NCBI RefSeq assembly: GCF_000153285.1 | Contig: NZ_CH724168.1 | Coordinates: 641,854-705,853, forward strand | DNA from: Synechococcus sp. WH 7805 | Lineage (GTDB): Bacteria; Cyanobacteriota; Cyanobacteriia; PCC-6307; Cyanobiaceae | Length of the DNA: 64,000 nt | Direction of reading: 5' to 3' | In this document: piece by piece, positions 20,758 through 29,341 of the stretch | Numbering within the stretch: position 1 is the first letter of the stretch | How the letters are laid out: each line of letters starts with the position of its first letter | Translations under genes and position numbers: made by a program | The notes under the pieces: model-generated | Seen by the model: only the letters and a program-made list of their open reading frames with translations | Database searches by the model: none | What the model was told of the DNA's origin: nothing

Positions 20758-20869
20758 TCTTTGAGCAATGTGAAGAACATACGGCGGTCTGCGCTCAAGA
20801 TGCGAGTGTTTGGGGTCTGGTGTTACAAGTCCCCCGAGCCCATAGGCTCAAGCGAGTGACAGCAGTGCC

Positions 20870-21721
20870 ATGAATTCAGCAGCGGGTGGTTCAATCCCTG
20901 TCGTGGTAACAGGAGCACTCGGACGGATGGGTGCCGAAGTGATCAGAGCCATCAGGGCCGCCGAGGACTGCCACCTTGTTGGTGCTGTTGATACCACTCC
21001 CGGGAAGGAAGGTGAGGACGTCGGTCTTGCCCTTGGCCTGGGAGAGCTCGAGGTGGCCGTCACAGCAGATCTCGAAGGCTGCCTGTGCTCATGCAGCCAG
21101 GCTGTGCGAGATCAAGGCCCCGGCGGCGGTGCCGTGATGGTGGACTTCACCCATCCATCGGTCGTTTACGGCAATACCCGCGCCGCAATCGCTTACGGCG
21201 TGCACCCCGTGATCGGCACAACCGGTTTATCACCGCAGCAGATGAACGATCTCAGTGAGTTTGCGCAGAAAGCCTCCATCGGCGGCGCCGTGATTCCCAA
21301 TTTCTCCGTGGGAATGGTTCTGCTGCAGCAGGCAGCTGCTGCAGCGGCACGCTTCTACGACCATGCCGAACTCACGGAGCTCCATCACAACCGCAAGGCT
21401 GATGCACCCAGCGGTACCTGCATCAAAACCGCTGAACTGATGGAAGAACTTGGCAAATCCTTCAACCCTGAGGAGGTTGAAGAACATGAATCGCTCGAAG
21501 GCAGCCGGGGGGGGCGCCGCCCCAGTGGGCTTCGCCTCCATTCACTGAGGTTGCCAGGCTTGGTCGCCCACCAGGAGGTGATGTTTGGTGCTCCGGGAGA
21601 GACGTACACCCTTCGCCATGACACGATCGATCGTTCGGCTTACATGCCTGGGGTTCTTTTATGTGTGCGCCGGGTTCGTCAACTCGAGGGGCTTGTCTAT
21701 GGCCTTGAACGCCTGATCTGA
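20870..21721 (+). CDS. dapB: 4-hydroxy-tetrahydrodipicolinate reductase
   Basis: DapB catalyses the NAD(P)H-dependent reduction step of the diaminopimelate/lysine pathway. The 283-residue protein starts with a nucleotide-binding glycine motif (GALGRMG) and has the family signature [14 protein letters not shown], with the catalytic His pair at 172-173 and Lys176. The C-terminal [11 protein letters not shown] and RHDTIDR segments follow the cyanobacterial pattern. The gene contains a run of eight G (21507-21514) that stays in frame here. It is divergent from chlH and 6 bp before the next gene, suggesting co-transcription. Confidence 0.97.
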   Translation: MNSAAGGSIPVVVTGALGRMGAEVIRAIRAAEDCHLVGAVDTTPGKEGEDVGLALGLGELEVAVTADLEGCLCSCSQAVRDQGPGGGAVMVDFTHPSVVYGNTRAAIAYGVHPVIGTTGLSPQQMNDLSEFAQKASIGGAVIPNFSVGMVLLQQAAAAAARFYDHAELTELHHNRKADAPSGTCIKTAELMEELGKSFNPEEVEEHESLEGSRGGRRPSGLRLHSLRLPGLVAHQEVMFGAPGETYTLRHDTIDRSAYMPGVLLCVRRVRQLEGLVYGLERLI

Positions 21722-21727
21722 TTCACG

Positions 21728-22396
21728 ATGCTTCTGCCTTTGCGACCGGGAGAACTCCAGCGTCTGATCCCGGCAGTCGCCACGGGAACTCAATTCAGAG
21801 CAACCCTTGGTAATCCACGCAAAATCCTCCAGCGCTTGCTGATTTCTGGAATCGGCGGGGTGATCACGCTTCTAATCAGCCAGAGCTTGTCATTCAATCG
21901 CTGGGGGTCGGTCTGGCTCATCGCAGGGGTCATCCTGCTGCTTTACATCCTCTGGGGCCCGATCGTTGAAGCGGGTCGCCGCAATGCCGAGCTTCGGCGC
22001 TATCCCGCAGCTGCACTTTTTGAAGGCGAGGTGGTGGAAGCCTTCACACGAGAACGCGTGGAGAACCAGCGGGAACAGGCCGATGCCAACGGTCGTCTCG
22101 AACTGGTTGAGAACAGGCGAACCTGGATGGTCCTTGACCTCGCCGATGAAGATGGTTACCTCGGACGCATCAGCTTTCCGAAAACCAAGGCCCATGGATT
22201 AATTCGGGCGGGGATGGTGGTCCGTTGCGTCGTGCTCAGTGATCGCAAGGATTTCAGCCGCTTGGGAGCGTTGACCGATGCCTGGTTGCCTGAAGTCCGG
22301 CTCTGGGTTGGGGACTACCCATTCCTGCTGAGGCCAGCCTTCGAAGATCTTTGCCGACTGCGCTTGCATACGAGCTCTCGTCATCCAAAGTTCTGA
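21728..22396 (+). CDS. Conserved cyanobacterial membrane protein, unknown function
   Basis: The 222-residue protein has two hydrophobic segments (about residues 36-54 and 58-77) followed by a soluble domain rich in charged residues (EGEVVEAFTRERVENQ, ISFPKTKAHG). Similar cyanobacterial proteins are sometimes labelled phosphate ABC transporter permease, but the sequence lacks the multi-helix permease layout, so I do not adopt that name. It starts 6 bp after dapB and is probably co-transcribed with it. Confidence 0.8.
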   Translation: MLLPLRPGELQRLIPAVATGTQFRATLGNPRKILQRLLISGIGGVITLLISQSLSFNRWGSVWLIAGVILLLYILWGPIVEAGRRNAELRRYPAAALFEGEVVEAFTRERVENQREQADANGRLELVENRRTWMVLDLADEDGYLGRISFPKTKAHGLIRAGMVVRCVVLSDRKDFSRLGALTDAWLPEVRLWVGDYPFLLRPAFEDLCRLRLHTSSRHPKF

Positions 22397-22400
22397 AAAG

Positions 22401-22420
22401 ATGCGTTACGCTATGTAAAG
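22401..22420. promoter_or_regulatory. Possible hli promoter with HLR1-like half-site
   Basis: In the 37-bp gap before hli, TATGTA (22412-22417) could serve as a -10 element. On the minus strand TTTACATA matches one half of the HLR1 element bound by RpaB at high-light genes. The second half (GTAACGCA) matches only partly. This is a weak, motif-only call. Confidence 0.25.
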
Positions 22421-22433
22421 ACGCACGAGACAA

Positions 22434-22685
22434 ATGTCCCAAGTACCTGCAAATTCACCAGTCATTCGCGGAGCAACCGTCACCACAGAGGATGGTGGCC
22501 GTTTGAACGCATTTGCCACTGAGCCCAGAATGGAAGTGGTGGACACTGAAAGCGGCTGGGGATTCCACGAGCGCGCTGAAAAACTGAATGGACGCATGGC
22601 CATGCTTGGCTTCATTGCTCTCCTGGCAACCGAATTCGCCTTGGGCGGCGAAGCCTTCACCCGCGGCCTTCTGGGCATCGGCTGA
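22434..22685 (+). CDS. hli: High-light-inducible protein (one-helix Chl a/b-binding family)
   Basis: This 83-residue protein has one membrane helix carrying the chlorophyll-binding signature ERAEKLNGRMAMLGF near residues 46-60. HLIPs are thylakoid proteins that bind chlorophyll and carotenoids, protect photosystem II assembly and handle free pigment under stress. The N-terminal 40 residues are soluble and variable, as usual in the family. The next gene starts 5 bp downstream, so the two are probably co-transcribed. Confidence 0.95.
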   Translation: MSQVPANSPVIRGATVTTEDGGRLNAFATEPRMEVVDTESGWGFHERAEKLNGRMAMLGFIALLATEFALGGEAFTRGLLGIG

Positions 22686-22689
22686 TTCC

Positions 22690-23961
22690 TTGCCAGACGT
22701 TGCGGCATCTCACCGGTTCCTCATCGTTGGAGCCGGTCCAACAGGTTCACTTCTCGCCCTCGGTCTTGCACAACAGGGATATCAAGTCCTCTTGTGTGAT
22801 CAACTGTCACGAGCCGAACTTGCCGCAAGAAGTCGTGCCTACGCCTTAACCCATTCGTCCAGGCGGTTATTGGAGCGACTTCACGTTTGGGATCAATTAA
22901 AAACATCTCTGGAGCCATTTGAATCCCTGCGGCTCGACGATCGAGTTCTGGGATTAACGGCCTGGTTCCGCCACCGTGATTTAAGACTCGGTAATCGAGG
23001 GTTTGAAGCGATTGGATGGATTTTGGATCACAAGCCGTTGATGACGGCGCTTCTGAGTGAGCTTGAAATCAACACGCTGGTTGATCTTCGCTACGGAATT
23101 GACGAACGATCCTTTTCTCAATTCCATAAGCATGCTGATTGGGTTGTCGCTGCAGACGGTGCTCGCTCCACGCTTCGTCGCTCTAGGGCTATGCCGTTCT
23201 GGAGTCACACCTATGAGCAAGGTTGCTTAACAGCCAAGGTTTCTCTTGAGGGCGCTGAGCAACGTTGTGCCTATGAATTGTTCAGGTCAGAAGGACCGAT
23301 GGCTGTTCTGCCGTTGGGTGGAACGCATTACCAGGTTGTGTGGAGTGCACCCTTTCAGCACTGTCAGGAGCGCTCCAGCCTGCAAGCCGATCAGCTGCTC
23401 CAGCAGTTAGCGGCCGTGCTTCCGAAGGGAGTTCGTCCCACTGCTCTTTTGGATCACCCAGGGGCCTTCCCTCTGGAACTCAGTCTCGCCCCACAACTCA
23501 ACCGCTCGAACCTGTTGTTGGTGGGGGAATCGGGGCATCGCTGCCACCCCGTTGGTGGTCAGGGATTGAATCTCTGCTGGAGGGATGTGAGCGACTTGCT
23601 CGATCTCACGCAATCCAGAGGTGTCAGCGGATCCCTTCCATCACATCTGGGGCGCCTCTACACCTGGCGACGCCTTCCTGATCTGACCAGTGTTCTGCTC
23701 TCCACAGACCTCCTGATCCGATTGTTCTCCAATCGACAGCCACTGATTCTGCCGATGCGGATCCTGATCATGAAGCTTCTGGCGAACCTCCGTTGGGTTC
23801 GTCGCATCAGTCTTTCAGCCATGACCGACGGGCCTGGCAACTTGTTCTCCCGCTTGCCAAAGTGTGGCCAAACGATTGCCCACCATGGTGATCAGCAGCG
23901 ATCCACAACCTCAGCCAAGTCCAGCTCTGCTCAGTTTTCTTCAGCAGAAAATGGGACTTAG
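22690..23961 (+). CDS. UbiH/COQ6-family FAD-dependent monooxygenase
   Basis: The 423-residue flavoprotein has an N-terminal Rossmann motif (VGAGPTGSLLALGLAQQG) and the second FAD motif GESGHRCHPVGGQGLN, equivalent to the GDAAH motif of UbiH-type hydroxylases. The family hydroxylates aromatic rings of quinone precursors or other lipids; the substrate here is unknown. The best start is TTG at 22690, because the longer frame from 22588 overlaps hli and lacks family similarity before FLIVGAG. The last 25 residues overlap the following small gene, so this C-terminus is probably lineage-specific. Spacing suggests co-transcription with hli. Confidence 0.85.
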   Translation: MPDVAASHRFLIVGAGPTGSLLALGLAQQGYQVLLCDQLSRAELAARSRAYALTHSSRRLLERLHVWDQLKTSLEPFESLRLDDRVLGLTAWFRHRDLRLGNRGFEAIGWILDHKPLMTALLSELEINTLVDLRYGIDERSFSQFHKHADWVVAADGARSTLRRSRAMPFWSHTYEQGCLTAKVSLEGAEQRCAYELFRSEGPMAVLPLGGTHYQVVWSAPFQHCQERSSLQADQLLQQLAAVLPKGVRPTALLDHPGAFPLELSLAPQLNRSNLLLVGESGHRCHPVGGQGLNLCWRDVSDLLDLTQSRGVSGSLPSHLGRLYTWRRLPDLTSVLLSTDLLIRLFSNRQPLILPMRILIMKLLANLRWVRRISLSAMTDGPGNLFSRLPKCGQTIAHHGDQQRSTTSAKSSSAQFSSAENGT

Positions 23962-24097
23962 TGACAACGCACTCAATTTGGGATTGCGTCAAGCCGCATT
24001 GGACCAGGCTCCACTCCCTGTCGTGCTTTGGAGCTTCGGACTGCTGAACCTCAGCCAGTACCAAGATGTCCTGGACTGGCAACATCAACACGAGTGA
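23885..24097 (+). CDS. DUF2949 small cyanobacterial protein
   Basis: The 70-residue protein matches DUF2949 as I recall it: LLSFLQQKMGLSDNALNLGLRQ followed by LPVVLWSFGLLNLSQYQDVLDW. Function is unknown. The start is uncertain: ATG at 23885 is preferred over GTG at 23864, but either way the gene overlaps the 3' end of the monooxygenase by at least 77 bp. It ends 4 bp before the convergent apt stop codon. Confidence 0.75.
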   Translation: MVISSDPQPQPSPALLSFLQQKMGLSDNALNLGLRQAALDQAPLPVVLWSFGLLNLSQYQDVLDWQHQHE

Positions 24098-24101
24098 GGA
24101 A

Positions 24102-24653
24102 TCACTCGTAAATAATCAGAGATTCGACAGGAACACCAGCTGGCAGCTTCCTGCGCCCATCAAGTTCCGCTAGTTCAATCACGAAACCGCAACCGACGAG
24201 CACTCCGCCGGCCTTGGTCACCAATTCAGCCGAGGCCGAGGCAGTCCCCCCGGTGGCCAGCAGGTCGTCAACAAGCATCACCCTCGGATGATCAGTCAGA
24301 GCATCCGCGTGAATCTCCAGTCGATCACTGCCGTACTCGAGGGTGTAATCGATTCCGATCACTTCACCAGGCAATTTGCCTGGCTTGCGAACGGGTACAA
24401 ACCCCTTCTGCAGCTGGGTTGCCAGCGCCGTTCCAACAATGAACCCCCTGGATTCGATGCCCACGATCAGATCCGGTTGCCATCGCTCACACACAGCAAT
24501 CAGGCGTCGGATCACCTCAGCCCAGCCGGTGGGTTCTCGAAGCAAGGGGGCGATGTCTCGGAACAAGATTCCGGGCTTAGGGAAGTCGGGAATATCGCGA
24601 ACGTACTGACGAAGATCCACAAGGTGGTGACGTAAAGGCCTTAACCCTGGCAT
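24102..24653 (-). CDS. apt: Adenine phosphoribosyltransferase
   Basis: Apt salvages adenine to AMP using PRPP. The sequence shows [18 protein letters not shown] near the N-terminus and the PRPP-binding motif [14 protein letters not shown]. The longest frame begins at 24665, but that ATG overlaps the divergent DUF3038 start codon, so I use the ATG at 24653 (183 residues). GTG at 24620 would give 172 residues, near the usual family size, and is equally plausible. Confidence 0.93.
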   Translation of the reverse strand: MPGLRPLRHHLVDLRQYVRDIPDFPKPGILFRDIAPLLREPTGWAEVIRRLIAVCERWQPDLIVGIESRGFIVGTALATQLQKGFVPVRKPGKLPGEVIGIDYTLEYGSDRLEIHADALTDHPRVMLVDDLLATGGTASASAELVTKAGGVLVGCGFVIELAELDGRRKLPAGVPVESLIIYE

Positions 24654-24663
24654 CATCGCAGCC

Positions 24664-25221
24664 ATGACCGATGTTTCAGTTCCGGCGGTATCCGATCCGT
24701 CTCAACCCGAAGCCGTTCTCGGCCGTCGTTCGCTTGAGCGCCTGGACCTTCTGCTGCTGACCGTGGAGTCACTTGATCTCAATGGTGGTGAAGCCATGCT
24801 TTGGGCAACCCGTCAGCTGGGATTCGAAGCGGTCTTCCCCAATCGTGTGGAACTCTGGAAGCGCCGATGCCACAACCCTCTGCGACGCTCAACCCGTCGT
24901 GGCTCTCTCTCAGCCGTTGAAACGGAAGCCTTGATCCGCATCCTCTGCGCGATGGCTGATCGTCTTTATCCGATGCTGCGTCAATTGCTGTCAAGCAGGG
25001 AACCGGACAATCTCACCAGCGAGCGCTGGGCTCTTCTGGATGAACGCCTCAGGAACCTGATTGAGGAGCGCATGAACCTCCGCAGAGGAGCGATTCAACG
25101 ACTTCTCGATGGCGAACAATCCAAGCCCCTCCAACGCCAGCTTGTGCTCACACTGGCCTTGGCGGCCGGTCCCGGGGGAGTCGATCGACTCCGCGCCAGT
25201 CTTCTCGATCCAAATCCCTAA
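24664..25221 (+). CDS. DUF3038 cyanobacterial protein
   Basis: The 185-residue protein matches DUF3038 as I recall it ([34 protein letters not shown]). No function is established. It is divergent from apt and its stop codon overlaps the start region of the DUF4335 gene, so the two form a tight pair. This pairing is common in cyanobacteria and suggests a joint role. Confidence 0.85.
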   Translation: MTDVSVPAVSDPSQPEAVLGRRSLERLDLLLLTVESLDLNGGEAMLWATRQLGFEAVFPNRVELWKRRCHNPLRRSTRRGSLSAVETEALIRILCAMADRLYPMLRQLLSSREPDNLTSERWALLDERLRNLIEERMNLRRGAIQRLLDGEQSKPLQRQLVLTLALAAGPGGVDRLRASLLDPNP

Positions 25222-25862
25222 TGGTGATGCTGAAACAGTCCTTCCGATACGACCAGACCGCTGCACGCTTGGAAGTTGAGGGTCTTCCCGACTTTTCAGC
25301 TAACCATGGCAGCAATGCGATCGGAATTCTCTCCAGCTGGCGACTCACCATGATCGGTGCACCGGAAATGGAAGGACAACGGGACCATCTCGAAGCCCTC
25401 ATGGCTTCAGTCATCCCTTATGCCCGTCTTCAGCTTTCAGGAGTAGGAAAAGTCCAGGGCAACGATGACGGCCCTGTGCGGATCCATCCCGCCGAGCAGG
25501 GGCACCAACTGGAACTGATTAGCAGTCGCAGTGGAGTGCCTCCTCTAACCCTTCAGCTCGATGACGCGGACCTTGCAGACCTGGTTCGCTGTCTCGATGC
25601 TTTGCGCGGCGATCCAAGGGTGCGTATCAATTGGCCTCCAATTGTTCATACCCCCCTACCAAAACGGGAATTAGCAGAGCGAACCCCTCTGCATCAACGC
25701 TTGGCTGCTCCTGTTCTCGGTGCCGGAACCTTCATGATCCTCGGACTTGCAGGCCTGCTCGTGCCCATTCCTAATCCTGATGCCCCCTCCCAGACAGAGA
25801 ACCAGACGAATTCGCAGGAAAGTCTGATTAGCAATCCTTCACAAGCCGATGGAGAGCCTTGA
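25221..25862 (+). CDS. DUF4335 cyanobacterial protein
   Basis: The 213-residue protein starts with a DUF4335-like segment (KQSFRYDQTAARLEVEGLPD, SSWRLTMIG). It ends with one predicted membrane helix (about residues 165-185, VLGAGTFMILGLAGLLVPI) and a short polar tail. It overlaps DUF3038 by one base. It may be a membrane-anchored partner of DUF3038; no function is known. The start could also be Met3. Confidence 0.85.
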   Translation: MVMLKQSFRYDQTAARLEVEGLPDFSANHGSNAIGILSSWRLTMIGAPEMEGQRDHLEALMASVIPYARLQLSGVGKVQGNDDGPVRIHPAEQGHQLELISSRSGVPPLTLQLDDADLADLVRCLDALRGDPRVRINWPPIVHTPLPKRELAERTPLHQRLAAPVLGAGTFMILGLAGLLVPIPNPDAPSQTENQTNSQESLISNPSQADGEP

Positions 25863-25909
25863 CCTCATGAGAGAGATCCTCAGAATGATGAAAGGAGATC
25901 AACGATTGA

Positions 25910-26155
25910 ATGACATCAAGCTGGTCAGATCTCCGACGTAAGGTTGCGAGAATTGGAGCGACACTTGATGTCGTCGTCCGGAGCGATCCGGAAGTTTGCG
26001 GTCTCAGTGGATCTGGCTATCACATCACTCTCCATCACAGTGGATATGGAGATTGCACAGTCGGCGATCTCACCTTGATCGATTGTCCCAATGAGCTTGT
26101 GCTGACGGAGTTCGAGCGGTGGATGCGAGGTGCCGGCCACGAGGCGACGTCATGA
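25910..26155 (+). CDS. Small hypothetical protein
   Basis: The 81-residue soluble protein has a pattern of alternating polar residues (SGSGYHITLHHSGYGDCTVG) that suggests a small beta-rich fold. I do not recognise a family. Its TGA overlaps the ATG of the next gene (ATGA), supporting both as real and translationally coupled. Confidence 0.6.
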   Translation: MTSSWSDLRRKVARIGATLDVVVRSDPEVCGLSGSGYHITLHHSGYGDCTVGDLTLIDCPNELVLTEFERWMRGAGHEATS

Positions 26156-26562
26156 AACCCTCGAACTTTCGTCCTGTGCTCAAGGGCCAGTCCCAAAAAA
26201 AAGTCTTCAGTAAAGGACGGGCTCACCAATCGACATCGATTGTCCGGCAGCTTCTCGAATCTGTTCTGCTGCTCAGCCTCGGAGCAGGTGCCTTCGCCTT
26301 TCTGAGCTGGCTTCCTCAGAAACTCGATGCCATGGTTCTGGTGAGTGAAGCCATCGCGGATCTCATCCGTGGAGTCACTCAACTTGTGGAAGCCTGCCTG
26401 GGTATTGCAGCGGTGATCCTGATCGCCCTGTTACTCATGTTCGCTTTGGTCACTTTCTTCGCCGGAGCTATGCGATTGATCAAAGGGTGCATCAGGCTTT
26501 CACAAGTAATGTCCAAGAAGCGCGTTCGACCAATCCATCCCCAGCCAAAACGCAGACGTTGA
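26152..26562 (+). CDS. Small two-helix membrane protein, unknown
   Basis: The 136-residue protein has a basic N-terminus, two hydrophobic segments (about residues 39-55 and 80-108) and a strongly basic C-terminus. The ATG at 26152 is chosen because it overlaps the preceding stop in an ATGA pair; an upstream in-frame start at 26119 would lie inside the preceding gene. No family recognised. It is convergent with the EF-hand gene. Confidence 0.6.
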   Translation: MKPSNFRPVLKGQSQKKVFSKGRAHQSTSIVRQLLESVLLLSLGAGAFAFLSWLPQKLDAMVLVSEAIADLIRGVTQLVEACLGIAAVILIALLLMFALVTFFAGAMRLIKGCIRLSQVMSKKRVRPIHPQPKRRR

Positions 26563-26577
26563 GGGACGTGTATCCGA

Positions 26578-27048
26578 TCAAGGTGCTGGAGCTCGAGGAG
26601 CGAGTGCGCGCTGAACAGTCCAAAGCTCCTCAAGAGTCAGACCTCCATTGCCATCGAGATCGAAGCTGACGAAATTACGGTTCAGCCAAGGCAAAGAACG
26701 ACATTCCGCTCGATCCAATTGACCATCGTCGTTACGGTCTGCCTGACGAAAGCGTTGCTGCAGACGCTGGCCACTGGGATGCGTCGTTGAGGGCCTGAGA
26801 TCATCCAGACGCAGGAAGCCTCGCGAATCTTGCCGTCGCAGTCTGCGTTCCAAGTAAGTCACCCCCTTCACCTCTCCTGACTCCAACCGGCCGTCGCCAT
26901 TCACATCCATACGCACAAACAGGGCCTCCATCCGTTTGCCGTAATTAACGACAGGTCTGGCTTCAGACCACACGGGGACAGCAGTCAGTGGAATGATCAG
27001 AAGGCCACTCGCCCCGATCAACAGTGATGGCGTTGAAAACATCATCAA
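26578..27048 (-). CDS. Secreted EF-hand calcium-binding protein
   Basis: The 156-residue protein has an N-terminal signal-like hydrophobic segment and three EF-hand-type loops: DVNGDGRLESGE, DRNDDGQLDRAE and DLDGNGGLTLEE. It is likely exported and calcium-binding. Its role is unknown. It is divergent from the two-component regulator at 27180, but a functional link is speculative. Confidence 0.85.
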   Translation of the reverse strand: MMMFSTPSLLIGASGLLIIPLTAVPVWSEARPVVNYGKRMEALFVRMDVNGDGRLESGEVKGVTYLERRLRRQDSRGFLRLDDLRPSTTHPSGQRLQQRFRQADRNDDGQLDRAECRSLPWLNRNFVSFDLDGNGGLTLEELWTVQRALAPRAPAP

Positions 27049-27179
27049 GACAGATTATGGACATTCAGGGACGTGAGGATGCCTCAGTAGTGACAATGCT
27101 TTGATCAGCTGTGACAAGGTCCTTCACTGGGCGACAAGGCGCTGCCATCTCCATACCATCAATGCAATGAAATTCAGGG

Positions 27180-27914
27180 ATGGGAACCATGGGACGCTCC
27201 TCAATGATCTGGGTCGTCGACGATGATCCTGAGCTGCGCCAAATGGTGGGTACATACCTGATCGACCAGGGGTACGACGTGCGGAGCCTCAGCGACGTCA
27301 AGCAACTCGAGGCAAGGCTCGAGTTTCAGAGGCCTGATCTTGTCGTTCTCGATCTCATGATGCCAGGAGACGATGGTTTGACAGCCCTTCGCCGACTTCG
27401 CGATGCGGGAGACGACTTACCCGTCGTCATGTTGACGGCCCGCGGCGAAGGAGTCGACCGCATCATCGGCCTCGAACAGGGTGCTGATGACTATCTCGCC
27501 AAACCTTTTCTGCCAAGGGAACTCTCAGCGCGAATCGAAGCGGTTCTTCGGCGCCGCAGCTCTTTGCCGGCCGGCACCCCTCTGGCTGAGGGAGGGGATG
27601 TCGTCTTTGGCGAAAACGTTCTCGATTTGGCCGCCAGGACGCTAAGCCGCGATGGAAAGTGTGTGGTCATCACCAGCGGGGAATTCAGCCTGCTGGCCGC
27701 TTTCGTACAACACCCCCACCGTCCGCTCTCAAGAGAACGACTCATCGAGCTAGCTCGGGGGCCTGGTTGTGACACCGACAGCCGCAGCATGGATGTGCAG
27801 GTCTCCAGGGTGCGCAAACTGGTGGAACCTGACCCGACGCGCCCCCGCTACCTGCAGACCGTCTGGGGGTATGGCTATGTGTTCGTTCCTGATGGCCAGC
27901 CACGCTCTCGCTGA
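27180..27914 (+). CDS. OmpR-family response regulator
   Basis: The 244-residue protein has a receiver domain (acidic pocket VDDDPE, phospho-acceptor Asp58 in LVVLDLMMPG, conserved Lys in DYLAKPF) and a C-terminal winged-helix DNA-binding domain ending VWGYGYVF. The partner kinase begins 9 bp downstream, so they form one operon. The pair resembles OmpR/EnvZ, implying a response to osmotic or envelope conditions, but the signal is not deducible. The start could be the ATG at 27189. Confidence 0.93.
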   Translation: MGTMGRSSMIWVVDDDPELRQMVGTYLIDQGYDVRSLSDVKQLEARLEFQRPDLVVLDLMMPGDDGLTALRRLRDAGDDLPVVMLTARGEGVDRIIGLEQGADDYLAKPFLPRELSARIEAVLRRRSSLPAGTPLAEGGDVVFGENVLDLAARTLSRDGKCVVITSGEFSLLAAFVQHPHRPLSRERLIELARGPGCDTDSRSMDVQVSRVRKLVEPDPTRPRYLQTVWGYGYVFVPDGQPRSR

Positions 27915-27923
27915 ACCCTTCCC

Positions 27924-29273
27924 ATGCCCTCGACGTCCTGGCAGAAGCGCATCAGCTCACTACTTGGATGGGGAACCCTGGCGCTGGGAAGTTCAGCGTT
28001 CTGTCTAATCGTCTTCCAAGCCCTATTCGGTCGCCAGTTGGAGCAGCTTCAGACCATTCAGCTCGGACGCGACTTAGCCCTCAACGTCAGACTCACAGAA
28101 CTGGCCCTGGAACGCTACCCGCCACACCTTGTGGCAGAACTGACAGGACTGGACTTGGTGGTCACAGTGCGCCCCAAACTCTCGCCACTGACTCCATCAA
28201 CTGCGTTCAAGCGCCAGGCTGAAGCGCTGCAACAACAGCTTTGCAAACGGTTGTCCCACTGCCCCATGGTGCATCCCCATCACTCGGCCCGGGAGGACCG
28301 CAGTGTATGGATCGAGTTGATTTCCCCCCTGGAACCCATCTGGTTGAGAGTGAAAGTGCCTTCGATGATGCGATGGCCCCCGGAGCCGACCCTTTTGGGC
28401 CTTTCACTGGTGGGAGCGGGCATCATCTGTGGAGGTCTGTTCTTGCTTGTGGAGGTTGAAGCCCCTCTTCGCGGCCTGGAAAAGGCACTTGCCAGAGTCG
28501 GGGAAGGGGGCGGTCCTGATGCGGTGCCAGCTCGAGGCGCACCGGAAGTGCAACGCCTGACCCAGCGCTTCAATGCCATGGTTCAGCGGTTAGCAGCCAG
28601 TCGGCAGGAGCGGGCAACCATGCTGGCTGGGATTGCCCACGATCTACGGGCACCGATTACACGCCTTCAGTTCCGGCTCTCCTTACCTGAACTCTCCCCG
28701 GAAGACCGGGAACGTTGCGCCGGAGATCTCCAGTCCCTCGAGCGGATCACAGGACAGTTTCTGCTGTTTGCAGGAGGAGGTGAAAGTGAAGCTTCGGTCG
28801 AGGTCCCACTCGAGCAGTTGTTGGCAGAAGTCGCCAATAGTCATCCCGCTGACGAACTCCAGCTGGATCTGTCGCCTCTGTCTTTGGCGGTGAAACCGGT
28901 GGCCTTGGGCCGGGCGGTTGCCAATCTGATTGACAATGCCTTTGCTTACGGTTCGGCACCAGTCGTTCTACGACTACGTGAGGTCGACGCACGGTGCATC
29001 ATCGAGATCTGGGATCAGGGTGAAGGAATGCCCGCAAACCAATGGGAACAGGCGCTTCAGCCCTTTCACCGCCTCGATCGTTCCAGAGGGCAGCAGGGTC
29101 ACTGCGGGCTTGGGCTGGCGATTGTGTCCCATGTGGCGAGGATTCATGGTGGACGTCTGGAATGTTTGCGAGGAAAACTTCAATCCCAACAACCCCCTCC
29201 GGGGCGATTTGCCATCCGCCTCAGCATCCCGATTGCTTTGAACGATCAGCCCTCTGCACCGATGCAAAGCTGA
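27924..29273 (+). CDS. EnvZ-like sensor histidine kinase
   Basis: The 449-residue kinase has a membrane segment near residues 10-32, a periplasmic region of about 120 residues, a second membrane segment near 152-172, a HAMP linker and a HisKA/HATPase core. The phospho-acceptor is His239 in GIAHDLRAPITRLQ, close to the EnvZ H-box. The N-box (NLIDNAFAYG) and G-boxes (DQGEGMP, GHCGLGLAI) are intact. It should phosphorylate the response regulator encoded 9 bp upstream. The external stimulus is unknown. Confidence 0.93.
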   Translation: MPSTSWQKRISSLLGWGTLALGSSAFCLIVFQALFGRQLEQLQTIQLGRDLALNVRLTELALERYPPHLVAELTGLDLVVTVRPKLSPLTPSTAFKRQAEALQQQLCKRLSHCPMVHPHHSAREDRSVWIELISPLEPIWLRVKVPSMMRWPPEPTLLGLSLVGAGIICGGLFLLVEVEAPLRGLEKALARVGEGGGPDAVPARGAPEVQRLTQRFNAMVQRLAASRQERATMLAGIAHDLRAPITRLQFRLSLPELSPEDRERCAGDLQSLERITGQFLLFAGGGESEASVEVPLEQLLAEVANSHPADELQLDLSPLSLAVKPVALGRAVANLIDNAFAYGSAPVVLRLREVDARCIIEIWDQGEGMPANQWEQALQPFHRLDRSRGQQGHCGLGLAIVSHVARIHGGRLECLRGKLQSQQPPPGRFAIRLSIPIALNDQPSAPMQS

Positions 29274-29341
29274 TAAAAAGATAAGCACTGACGACGTGAC
29301 GCCAAGAATCAATCACCAATGCAGAAGAGCGTTGCAGAACC

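Noticed and set aside
22588-22689. N-terminal extension of the monooxygenase to 22588
   Set aside because: It would overlap most of the hli helix-coding region and has no flavoprotein character before FLIVGAG.
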